A DNA stretch of 8,421 nucleotides from Anaerolineaceae bacterium (lineage in GTDB: Bacteria; Chloroflexota; Anaerolineae; Anaerolineales; Anaerolineaceae): the NCBI GenBank assembly GCA_003501835.1, contig DNOU01000078.1, positions 10,752 through 19,172 of the forward strand. Direction: 5' to 3'. Below the pieces are notes generated by a model that saw only the letters and a list, made by a program, of their open reading frames with translations, made no database searches and was not told the DNA's origin. Below, in pieces: positions 1-7,119 of this stretch. Made by a program: the position numbers and the translations under genes. Position 1 is the stretch's first letter. Every line of letters starts with the position of its first letter.

Positions 1-528
1 TACACAGGCGCCAATGACATGGCGGGAGAGATTGGCCATATCCGGCTGTCTGATACGGGCCCCATGGGGTATGGCAAGCCAGGATCATTTGAGGGCTACT
101 GCAGCGGGGGAGGGATTGCCAACCTGGCTCGCGAGATGGCGCGGGAGGAACTGCAGCGAGGTTTGGTACCGGGTTACTGTTCGTCTTTGGAAGACCTGGA
201 TGAAGTGAGTGCTGAGATTGTTGGTGCAGCCGCTCAGAAAGGTGACCCCCTGGCGCTGGAAGTATTTCACATTGTTGCTCAAAAACTGGGGTTGGGCCTG
301 GCGGTCCTGGTGGACATTCTCAATCCGGAGTGCATTATCATCGGCAGCATTTATAAACGACAGCAGGAACTGTTGGAGCCTGTAATGCTGGATGTGCTTC
401 GAAAAGAGGCGCATCCTGTTTCGCTTGGAATGTGCAAGGTGATTCCCTCCAGCCTGGGAGACCAGGTGGGGGATCTCGCCAGTCTTTCGGTGGCGATGGC
501 TATGCTCGAATCAGAATCGCTGGATTAG
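1..528 (+). CDS. ROK-family sugar kinase/regulator, C-terminal part (5' end outside window)
   Basis: The frame is open from base 1 to a TAG at 526-528 and gives 175 visible residues; the start and the N-terminal ATP-binding half lie upstream. It is recognised as ROK by the AGEIGH segment (visible residues 8-13). There the Glu and His of the ExGH motif normally contact the sugar. A Gly-Ser-Phe-Glu segment (28-31) sits where ROK proteins have Gly-Cys-x-Glu, so the third sugar-contacting Glu (E31) is kept. The three cysteines of the CxCGxxGC zinc site are replaced by Gly23, Gly25 and Ser29, and the loop is one residue shorter. The C-terminal stretch LGLAVLVDILNPECIIIGS is typical of the second ROK lobe. 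ROK proteins are cytoplasmic hexokinases or NagC/XylR-type repressors. The DNA-binding domain of a repressor would lie outside the window, so the two cannot be separated here. It is convergent with the mannoside operon, which makes a hexose or GlcNAc kinase role, or sugar-responsive control, plausible but unproven. Confidence 0.85.
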   Translation, partial: YTGANDMAGEIGHIRLSDTGPMGYGKPGSFEGYCSGGGIANLAREMAREELQRGLVPGYCSSLEDLDEVSAEIVGAAAQKGDPLALEVFHIVAQKLGLGLAVLVDILNPECIIIGSIYKRQQELLEPVMLDVLRKEAHPVSLGMCKVIPSSLGDQVGDLASLSVAMAMLESESLD

Positions 529-556
529 CTGCACTTCATACCTGGCAGTGATACCT

Positions 557-589
557 GACAGCCGCAAATATACTGCGGCTGTCTCTTTT
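557..589 (+). terminator. Intrinsic terminator of the ROK gene
   Basis: A perfect 10-bp inverted repeat (gacagccgca at 557-566, tgcggctgtc at 574-583) encloses a 7-nt loop. It is followed on the plus strand by the T-rich run tctttt (584-589), 28 nt after the ROK stop codon. On the minus strand the same hairpin is followed by aggtatcac, which is not U-rich, so it is a clear plus-strand terminator. It may still act as a weaker roadblock or 3'-end stabiliser for the leftward operon, which ends at 619. No other terminator is visible in the 529-618 gap. Confidence 0.85.
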
Positions 590-618
590 GCATGCCTAAC
601 TTTTCATTGAGACGTAAA

Positions 619-3180
619 TTATGTTGCACCTTCAGGAATTATCAGGTTGTAACTCGGGGTGTTCCATCCCTTCACCGAGATTGGCGCCGGTTCATGGATC
701 CCGGTGGACAACTCCACATGAACAGCCTGCGTCTCGCCAGGGAGCAAATGAAAATAATCCTGGTCGAAATACACCCAGGCTTTCTTTTTGAGATCCCACA
801 TTGATTCCAACCAGACACCCAAAGCCGTTTGTGAACCTGTGTTCGTGACAAGCAGGTGCTTTCCCTCTTGCTCAACTCTCAATGTGGTTGGAGGTTGGTA
901 AAAGAGCGGTGCCAGGTTGGATCCGATGCAAAAGAGAACCCGGCTTGATGTGACAGGATCTCCTGAAGCGGAGTGGAGAGCCATATCCATGAAGAAGAAA
1001 CCCGTTTGGATGGACTTAAGATCTGCTTGGAAGTCCAGTAAATACTGCGTCGCATTCTCAGGGCATTCGCAATGCATGGTCTGGTGGGAAATCTGCTTAC
1101 CTGTCCCGTCTCTCAATGAAACGGTCAAATCTCCCTCCAGGCGGCTGCCTGAATTTGAGCAATAGATACCGGCGTTGAAGAGATCCCGTCCCGAATGGAC
1201 CAGGGCTGAATATCTTGCGCTGAGGTGAAACGGTTCGTATGCAGTTCTGACCGCGTAGTACGCCGGTTTGGGATGCCCGTAGTAATCGACTGCTGACGTA
1301 CAGGCAGACATGGGAAAGGGTTCATTGAACTGCCAGGGCATACTGCCGCTATTGTGGTACTGGCGGCGTCTGTCAGCTTCCACTGCATAACGCAGTCCCT
1401 CAGCCTGCATGAACTGGGTGGCGTGCACTGCCATTTCAACGGATTTCCATTCGCCGAAGAGGTTCTTCCAATCCTTTTCCTTTATCCACCAGGCTCCCCG
1501 GTGTTCCCAGAACGGATTGGTCAGGCTGACGGGCAGTTGGCGGTCTGCGGGGAATGTGGCGTTCAGAGTGCGGAGATTGGTGATCCCTTCCACGCCAAAT
1601 TCGCTGTGGAGCAGAGAGTCGCCTCCGCCGTTGTAGAGGGTATATTGATCTTCTGGTCCCTGGTATTCCCAGGGTCCGTGAACATCGTGATTCACTTTTG
1701 GATCGGCTTTAGGATCATTGCGCAAATCGAATGAGGCGTGTTTTCCCGAGAACGAGGTGGGAAACCAGGCCCGGTCAGGATCGAGTTCATTGACAACCCT
1801 TTTGAGTGCTGCCAGCAATGGAGCATTGTCATCGCTCGGCACTGAATCAACATTGCTCAATTCGTTTCCGCCGCACCAGGCTGCGAGTGAGGGGTGATTT
1901 CTTTTGAGTGGAATGATCCCGGCAGCTTCCGTTTGCATAAAGTGGATAAAGTCAGGATCATCAGGCGGGGAATTTTCGATACCGCTGCTGGATTGGATGA
2001 ATTCCTGCCATACCAGGATGCCAAGGCGGTCGCAAAGGTCATAGAATGACTCAGTCTCAATCAACCCACCTCCCCAAACGCGCAGGAGGTTGACATGAGC
2101 CTTTTTTGCCAACTGCAAAAGGTGGTTCAATTTTTCAGGCTGGGGAACGCCATACATGGCATCGATGGGTACCCAGTTCCAACCCTTGATATATGTTTTC
2201 CTGCCGTTGACGCTCAGGGTGTAAGGCAGGGCATCTGGATCTGCTTTTTCGTTGGCGATAAATTGGAGCTTGCGAATGCCGAATGTCTTTTCGATAGCGT
2301 CGCAAATCGCGTGATCGGGTGTGAGTATCTCCACCCTGACCTCGTAGAGCGGCTGCTCACCGCTGCCGTTTGGCGCCCAGAGAAGCGGCCTGGTCAGATC
2401 ACACTGAAAATGGATCTCATTGTGCCCTTTTATAATTGACCGGTCCATTTCAGCTTCGAGAACGGTCTGCTCACCCTGAGTCAAAGAAAACCTGACTCTG
2501 GCATGGGTCTCTTCGAGGGATGTGCAATTCAGCAAAAAGTCCACAATTGCCGCATCGAGATTTTCATTAAGTCTGGGTCGAACATAAAGATCATCGATGC
2601 GGAGGTGCCGGTAAAAGCGGAGGGAAACATCCTGCCAGATGCCTTGATGAACCATTCGCGGGCAGAAATCCCACCAGTACGTCATACGCGATTTATGGGT
2701 GCGGACCCGGCTCGAGTAGCCCACCTGGGGCTGCTCGTCTGGTGCGGGGCTGATGACCACCGCGAGAACATTCTCTTGATCGTAATGCAGCAGTCCGGTC
2801 ACGTCAAAGCGTGCCGGAGTGTACATTCCGGTGTGATCACCCAGGGGTTCATTATTCAAGAAATAACGGGCATGATAGTCCACCCCTGAGAAGCAAAGTT
2901 GCGCGCTCATTCCCGCAACGGACGGAGGAAGAGAAAATGCTTTCTTGTAAACCCAGGATCGCTGCGGCACCCATTCAGCATCCAGGCTGTTCATGCCCAC
3001 GTAAGGATCTGGAATGAGTGAATTTTGAAGTGCATCATGCAGGACGCTTCCCGGGACGGATGCAGGGTGCCAGTGGTTGATGTCATTGGTCTGGCTTTTT
3101 TGCGCATTGCGCCACAGCCAGTCTTCACCCTGGTAACCTTTGAATGTCCAATCCGTCCCGTTCAGCGAAATTTGATTCAT
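619..3180 (-). CDS. GH2 family beta-mannosidase, cytoplasmic
   Basis: The protein has 853 residues, the usual size of exo-acting GH2 beta-mannosidases, which remove terminal beta-linked mannose (for example from Man-beta-1,4-GlcNAc or mannooligosaccharides). The order is: N-terminal sugar-binding jelly roll (about 1-190, with a Trp-rich WNWxxID-type strand later at 334-340), Ig-like sandwich (about 195-305), TIM barrel (about 310-650) and a C-terminal beta domain. Motifs seen: LLRVWGGG at 365-372, AAWCGGNE with the acid/base Glu440, and LLHSEFG with the nucleophile Glu527. SMPWQFNEPFP at 613-623 is typical of the beta-mannosidase/exo-glucosaminidase side of GH2 rather than beta-galactosidases. 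There is no signal peptide. The start ATG overlaps the TGA of the upstream alpha-mannosidase (ATGA, 3177-3180) with only a weak GA-rich SD upstream, indicating translational coupling. It is the last gene of the operon. Exo-beta-glucosaminidase is a possible alternative, but the alpha-mannosidase partner favours mannose. Confidence 0.9.
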   Translation of the reverse strand: MNQISLNGTDWTFKGYQGEDWLWRNAQKSQTNDINHWHPASVPGSVLHDALQNSLIPDPYVGMNSLDAEWVPQRSWVYKKAFSLPPSVAGMSAQLCFSGVDYHARYFLNNEPLGDHTGMYTPARFDVTGLLHYDQENVLAVVISPAPDEQPQVGYSSRVRTHKSRMTYWWDFCPRMVHQGIWQDVSLRFYRHLRIDDLYVRPRLNENLDAAIVDFLLNCTSLEETHARVRFSLTQGEQTVLEAEMDRSIIKGHNEIHFQCDLTRPLLWAPNGSGEQPLYEVRVEILTPDHAICDAIEKTFGIRKLQFIANEKADPDALPYTLSVNGRKTYIKGWNWVPIDAMYGVPQPEKLNHLLQLAKKAHVNLLRVWGGGLIETESFYDLCDRLGILVWQEFIQSSSGIENSPPDDPDFIHFMQTEAAGIIPLKRNHPSLAAWCGGNELSNVDSVPSDDNAPLLAALKRVVNELDPDRAWFPTSFSGKHASFDLRNDPKADPKVNHDVHGPWEYQGPEDQYTLYNGGGDSLLHSEFGVEGITNLRTLNATFPADRQLPVSLTNPFWEHRGAWWIKEKDWKNLFGEWKSVEMAVHATQFMQAEGLRYAVEADRRRQYHNSGSMPWQFNEPFPMSACTSAVDYYGHPKPAYYAVRTAYEPFHLSARYSALVHSGRDLFNAGIYCSNSGSRLEGDLTVSLRDGTGKQISHQTMHCECPENATQYLLDFQADLKSIQTGFFFMDMALHSASGDPVTSSRVLFCIGSNLAPLFYQPPTTLRVEQEGKHLLVTNTGSQTALGVWLESMWDLKKKAWVYFDQDYFHLLPGETQAVHVELSTGIHEPAPISVKGWNTPSYNLIIPEGAT

Positions 3181-5615
3181 GCTTCGGTCTTCTCTTCGAG
3201 CAGGTTCGTCTCAACCACCGGTTTGCTGGCATCAGAGGGGATGAAAAAGGTGATGATCTCGTGTGGATTGAACGACGCGGTCAGGCTCCGCTGTATCACA
3301 GGCAGGGTGATGGTCGCCATCGCTGAGGCACCGGCAGTTTCATAAGCCCTCAAGATGATGCCGTCGAGTTCTTCAGCCTTCTTGAGCACGCTAACGATCA
3401 CATGATCTGAGTCGACATCGATGAAAGACCCCTTTTGAGCAAGTGAACCTTCGTGGAAGGTGGTCAACAGGCTAACCGCCGGTTGGTTGATCTCCCAGGA
3501 TTGCCGTACGGTGTCAGCGGTTTCAAGTCCGCCCCGATGCGGCAGGATGCTGTACACAAATTCCTGTTCACCCTGGTCCATATATTGATAAGACAGGCTG
3601 TCATCAGGAACATAGGGCATGTGGTGTGCATAAATGGGACTTCGCAGCACAGTCAGACCAACATCTCTGATCTGGATATCGAAGCTGTACTTTGCGTTGT
3701 TCAGGATACTGATGCCGTAAGGGGTATTCGTTCCCCGCAGGGTACCAGAGATATCCAGCCACCCCTGGGTGGGTTCTTCTTCGCCATTGGCTTTCCGTTC
3801 GATAAAGCCGTACGGGATCTCAGTGACCGGCTTCATGTTATTCAGGTTCATCGGGAAACGGATCTTGAGCATTTTGTGATGTTCGTGCCAATCCACAACC
3901 ACCCGTACATCGATGCGGTCCATCATTTTGTAAACCGTGAAATCCTGAATCAGCGTGGAGTTCTGATACCGGTATTCAGCCCGGAGGATGGACTTGACAG
4001 GTCCCTGGCTCAGCAGGTGAATTCGCTCAGGCTTGAATTGCCCGATAACCCTGTCAAATATATAGGTATTGTGGGACCAGGTATCGCTGTCATCTTCAAT
4101 GATCACGGGGTTGGCAGCTGGACCAATAAATACATTCTTCTGCAATTCCTTGTCAAATAGTGAAGTGATGCACCCGCTGGAAGGATCAATTTCCAGGTAA
4201 AAGTGGTCATTTTCAAGAGCAGTCTCATACGCCGTCACGGATGGTGATCGCTGTACGGTGTCTGCCGATTTCTTCATCCAGCGGTAGGTGCGATACCCCA
4301 GTGCGGGCAGGTAAGCCGCAAAATTGAGACGGAAGCGGCCGTTGCAGGCTGTTTCTGACTGTAGGATCTGGAAATCCACTATCTGACCATCTTCATCCAG
4401 CAGCAGGCTGGTTTCATTGGGCGTCCCTGCCATTTCGAGTTCGACATTGAGAACCGAACTCCAGGCATGCGGATTGAAGACCACGAGGGGTTGAACGGTC
4501 TCTTCAAGGGGGATATTGATCTTCCACGCCAGCGCCTGCAGAGCAAGATTCTGGTTGTCGGCTGCAATTGAACGCGCCTCACCCATTTGAATTTCGACAT
4601 CCTTATAGGCGGAAGGCAGGCTGGTTCCTGAGAGAATATCGTGAAATTGATTGAAGAGGACCTTTTTCCAGGCGTACTCAAAATTGCCGGGATAGGGTTG
4701 GTTTACCCATAGAGACGCGACTGTACTGAGCTTTTCAGCAGCGATCAGAGAATGTTCCGCCTTACGATTCCACTGCTTGATTCCAGAATGGGCAGCGTAA
4801 CATCCGCTGGAGTGGTGCTGCAGGTCATCATGCACAGTGGAAAGAGAGAGATGCTGATCGCGCAGAGTATCAAAGAATCTTGCAGCAGTGCTGAAGATCA
4901 ACTCAGGATATTCATCATCTTTCTGCAATGCATGGATGGTACGGATGTTTTCAATCGTGGGTCCGCCGCCGTGATTGCCGACGCCGTAGAAAAACATCAA
5001 TTCATTGAGTGGTTCCTTGAACTCTGCGGCAGTCATTTGCAGGGTCTCGGGAAGATCTTTCCCGCTCCAGTTGTACCCGAAAAGGATGCGGAATGTGAGC
5101 AACCGTGTGCCGTCAGGTCCTTCCCAGTAAAAGGCATGATTGGGCAGACTTTTTTCGTGTGGATGGGGGCGCATGAAAACGTAATAATCGATTCCACTTT
5201 TGCTAAACAACTGCGGAAGGTTGCCATTGTGTCCGAAACTATCGATGTTGTAACCCACTCGGGCTTTTCGCCCAAATTTCTGCATGAAGTAGCGTTGACC
5301 ATACAAGGCTTGACGGGCGAAGGATTCACCGGAGGGAATGTTGCAATCCGGCTCAATCCACCAACCGCCAGCCAGTTCCCAGCGGCCTTCCTTCACCCGC
5401 TCCTGGATCCTGGCAAACATGGCAGGGTTGACCTGCTCCACCCATTCGTAGAAGGCAGCTGAACTGGCAGTGAAGATGAAATCGTCAAATTCATCCATCC
5501 GTTTGAGCGCTGAGTCAAAGGTGGCCAGCGCCTCTGCAAATCCTTCCTGCCAGTTCCACAACCAGACCGGATCGATGTGTGCGTTGCCAATTAGATAAAG
5601 TTTTTTCTTGTTCAT
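3177..5615 (-). CDS. GH38 family alpha-mannosidase, cytoplasmic
   Basis: The protein has 812 residues from the chosen start. GH38 enzymes are zinc-dependent retaining exo-alpha-mannosidases; bacterial ones act on mannosyl-glycerate, N-glycan arms or alpha-mannooligosaccharides. The first barrel carries HIDPVW (zinc ligands H13 and D15), WIEPDCNIPSGES (about 87-98), IDSFGHNG (nucleophile and zinc ligand D125) and YGVGNHGGGPT (210-220). The middle helical domain has the GCYAAHSGIKQWNRKAE segment (271-287) and QFHDILSGTS, whose H325 is the expected fourth zinc ligand. The rest is the C-terminal beta-sandwich. All catalytic positions I can place are intact. The open frame extends four codons further to an ATG at 5625-5627, but that ATG lacks an SD. 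GGAG at 5622-5625 lies 6 nt before the ATG at 5613-5615, so that start is preferred. There is no signal peptide, so substrate must be imported. It lies 21 nt after the isomerase stop and overlaps the GH2 start by 4 nt. Confidence 0.93.
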   Translation of the reverse strand: MNKKKLYLIGNAHIDPVWLWNWQEGFAEALATFDSALKRMDEFDDFIFTASSAAFYEWVEQVNPAMFARIQERVKEGRWELAGGWWIEPDCNIPSGESFARQALYGQRYFMQKFGRKARVGYNIDSFGHNGNLPQLFSKSGIDYYVFMRPHPHEKSLPNHAFYWEGPDGTRLLTFRILFGYNWSGKDLPETLQMTAAEFKEPLNELMFFYGVGNHGGGPTIENIRTIHALQKDDEYPELIFSTAARFFDTLRDQHLSLSTVHDDLQHHSSGCYAAHSGIKQWNRKAEHSLIAAEKLSTVASLWVNQPYPGNFEYAWKKVLFNQFHDILSGTSLPSAYKDVEIQMGEARSIAADNQNLALQALAWKINIPLEETVQPLVVFNPHAWSSVLNVELEMAGTPNETSLLLDEDGQIVDFQILQSETACNGRFRLNFAAYLPALGYRTYRWMKKSADTVQRSPSVTAYETALENDHFYLEIDPSSGCITSLFDKELQKNVFIGPAANPVIIEDDSDTWSHNTYIFDRVIGQFKPERIHLLSQGPVKSILRAEYRYQNSTLIQDFTVYKMMDRIDVRVVVDWHEHHKMLKIRFPMNLNNMKPVTEIPYGFIERKANGEEEPTQGWLDISGTLRGTNTPYGISILNNAKYSFDIQIRDVGLTVLRSPIYAHHMPYVPDDSLSYQYMDQGEQEFVYSILPHRGGLETADTVRQSWEINQPAVSLLTTFHEGSLAQKGSFIDVDSDHVIVSVLKKAEELDGIILRAYETAGASAMATITLPVIQRSLTASFNPHEIITFFIPSDASKPVVETNLLEEKTEA

Positions 5616-5621
5616 CATTTT

Positions 5622-5625
5622 CTCC
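5622..5625 (-). promoter_or_regulatory. Ribosome binding site fixing the GH38 start
   Basis: On the minus strand GGAG occurs inside the first codons of the longest GH38 frame and is followed after 3 nt and 6 nt by two adjacent ATG codons. The 6-nt spacing to the ATG at 5613-5615 is the normal one. The ATG at 5625-5627 overlaps this SD and is preceded by gcctgcctt, with no SD of its own. This supports the shorter protein. The ATG at 5616-5618 remains possible. Confidence 0.65.
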
Positions 5626-5636
5626 ATAAGGCAGGC

Positions 5637-6182
5637 TTAATGTTCGATGATGGGTTCACGGATGATGCGCGGATCACTGAATATGTCGGAGGCATCATCG
5701 TTGTGGGTGGAAAACTCAGAAACCACGGCGCCATTCGGACCTCCCTGGAACCAATGGGTTGTATCCGGTAGAAGGGTGTATTGCTCACCGGGGCGCAGGA
5801 TGATCTCATGCCAGTAGTTAACGTGCTTTACAAACTCATCTGGAAGATACGCTTTTGGTTCAGCCGCAGGCTCGCCGGGCACGTACAAATATACTTCTCC
5901 CCAGCGGCATCGAAATGTCTCTTCCTTACCGGTATGGTCCTGAATGGAAGGATGGCGATGTTCGGGACAGGTTTGACCTGGCAGCAGTACCAGTTCCTTT
6001 GCGCATACGCGGTTCGTATTGATGTAAGTGACCAATTCAAGACCGATCACAGTCAGGTCATTCAGTCCAAAGTCGGCGACCTCAATATTCTCTTTTTCTG
6101 AAGCGGAAAGCACGATACCTGCTTTTTCCAGCATCTGAAGGCTTCTTTGTTGGAATTCCCTATAAGTGCGTCGGTCGATCAT
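5637..6182 (-). CDS. D-lyxose ketol-isomerase (cupin type), probable mannose isomerase in this context
   Basis: The 181-residue protein matches the D-lyxose isomerase family (EC 5.3.1.15), small metal-dependent (Mn/Co) cupin isomerases that convert D-lyxose to D-xylulose; many members also convert D-mannose to D-fructose. The cupin fold is visible as PGQTCPEHRHP (68-78) with ligands H75 and H77, GKEETFRCRWGEV (85-97) with E88 (or E87), and LLPDTTHWFQGG (137-148) with H143. The family-typical tail STHNDDASDIFSDPRI follows at 158-173. The H-x-H, +11 E and late H spacing is that of the family. The frame runs 19 codons further upstream, but that would overlap the aldolase gene. The ATG at 6180-6182 has a good SD (AAAGGAA, 6189-6195) and starts 1 nt after the aldolase stop, so it was chosen. 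Between a kinase/aldolase pair and two mannosidases, mannose is the likeliest physiological substrate (inference). Substrate preference cannot be read from the sequence. Confidence 0.88.
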   Translation of the reverse strand: MIDRRTYREFQQRSLQMLEKAGIVLSASEKENIEVADFGLNDLTVIGLELVTYINTNRVCAKELVLLPGQTCPEHRHPSIQDHTGKEETFRCRWGEVYLYVPGEPAAEPKAYLPDEFVKHVNYWHEIILRPGEQYTLLPDTTHWFQGGPNGAVVSEFSTHNDDASDIFSDPRIIREPIIEH

Positions 6183-6183
6183 T

Positions 6184-7116
6184 TCAAATTCCTTTCCGCC
6201 TGTTGAGCAGATCATGGTAGTCAGCTGCCCGGTTTTCACTTAGCACAAAATGAACAATCTTGTCTTCTGTGACTGCTTCCACCGCAGCCTGTGCCTTTCG
6301 CAGATCTTCTGAGGGGAGCGTTTTCCATTGTGCGTCCAGAATCGATTCCTGCCTTTGCAATGCTTCGAGTGCAGCGAGTTCCAGGTCGGTGGCAATATTG
6401 ATCTTGCTCACGCCGCCAGCATTTAGTTCAATGGCAGTATGCAACATCGCAGCCGGAACCCCTGATCCACCGTGAAGCACCAGCGGGATGGAGATCATTG
6501 AGCGGATGGCTTCAAGACGGGGCAGATCAATTTTGGGCTGCCGGACGGTATAAACTCCGTGGGCGGTGCCCACTGACACCGCCAGGGCATCCACATTCGT
6601 TTCTTTGACAAATCGCAGGGCCTCATCAGGACGGGTGAATAATTCTTCGTCAGAATCGGTTTCCACAAGATTCGTGGCTCCAATTCTGCCCAACTCGGCT
6701 TCCACAGAAACGCCAAACTGATGGGCGTATTCCACAACTTTTTGGCTGATACGGATATTCTCTTCCAGATTCATCTCAGAGGCATCGATCATCACTGAGG
6801 TAAAACCTGCTTCAATGGCGGCTTCGATGATCGCAAGATCCTTTGTGTGATCCAGGTGCAGAACGCAGGGGATTTCGGTGGAAATTTTTTCCAGCTCGGC
6901 CAAAAAAGCAGCAATAAAACTTTGCGGAGTCACCTGGAATTTCAGAAGCTCTTTTTGCGATATCTGCACAATCACAGGGGATCTTTTGTTATGCGCCGCA
7001 TGGAGCACTGGTTGGATCATCACCGTCGAACGGGGAGAGAAGGAGCCCACTGCAAAGCCGCGGCTTTGGGCAACTGGCAGGATTTCTGAGAGGGTGAGCA
7101 GATTGTTTTTGATCAT
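6184..7116 (-). CDS. Class II (zinc-dependent) ketose-phosphate aldolase, FbaA/GatY/KbaY superfamily
   Basis: The 310-residue TIM-barrel aldolase is slightly longer than the usual 280-290 residues of GatY/KbaY/Fba proteins. These enzymes cleave ketose phosphates to dihydroxyacetone phosphate (DHAP) and an aldehyde. Motifs: SPVIVQIS (46-53; S53 aligns with the DHAP-phosphate Ser), HLDH (87-90; D89 catalytic, H90 zinc), MIDAS (109-113), VEAELGRIG (138-146; E141), GTAHG (zinc H186), LHGGSG (zinc H215) and INIATD (239-244, phosphate binding). The zinc and DHAP side is thus complete. The early substrate loop differs: instead of the usual AFNVNN-like segment it reads SFSPRS (25-30), with Ser27 replacing the conserved Asn. 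The exact ketose phosphate is therefore uncertain. The operon suggests fructose 1-phosphate or xylulose 1-phosphate, but fructose- or tagatose-bisphosphate cannot be excluded. It starts 3 nt after the kinase stop with SD GGGA (7124-7127). Confidence 0.9.
   Translation of the reverse strand: MIKNNLLTLSEILPVAQSRGFAVGSFSPRSTVMIQPVLHAAHNKRSPVIVQISQKELLKFQVTPQSFIAAFLAELEKISTEIPCVLHLDHTKDLAIIEAAIEAGFTSVMIDASEMNLEENIRISQKVVEYAHQFGVSVEAELGRIGATNLVETDSDEELFTRPDEALRFVKETNVDALAVSVGTAHGVYTVRQPKIDLPRLEAIRSMISIPLVLHGGSGVPAAMLHTAIELNAGGVSKINIATDLELAALEALQRQESILDAQWKTLPSEDLRKAQAAVEAVTEDKIVHFVLSENRAADYHDLLNRRKGI
6189..6195 (-). promoter_or_regulatory. Ribosome binding site of the lyxose isomerase gene, inside the aldolase 3' end
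   Basis: AAAGGAA on the minus strand lies 7 nt before the ATG at 6180-6182 and overlaps the last sense codons of the aldolase. It decides against the longer frame that would begin at 6239. The 1-nt gap between stop and start implies ribosome re-initiation. Confidence 0.7.
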
Positions 7117-7119
7117 GAA

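Noticed and set aside
1354..1734. 126-codon plus-strand open frame opposite the GH2 gene
   Set aside because: It is fully antisense to the GH2 barrel, including the nucleophile region, and is not a credible protein.
3453..4160. 235-codon plus-strand open frame opposite the GH38 gene
   Set aside because: It lies wholly antisense to a well-conserved GH38 coding region, shows no recognisable domain, and looks like a composition-driven shadow frame.
4752..5462. 236-codon plus-strand open frame opposite the GH38 catalytic domain
   Set aside because: It is antisense to the HIDP- and DSFGH-containing barrel, the translation has no family resemblance, and it has no operon partner on that strand.
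5637..6239. Longer lyxose isomerase beginning at 6239
   Set aside because: The extra 19 residues would overlap the aldolase and are not family-like. The ATG at 6180-6182 has a strong SD at normal spacing.
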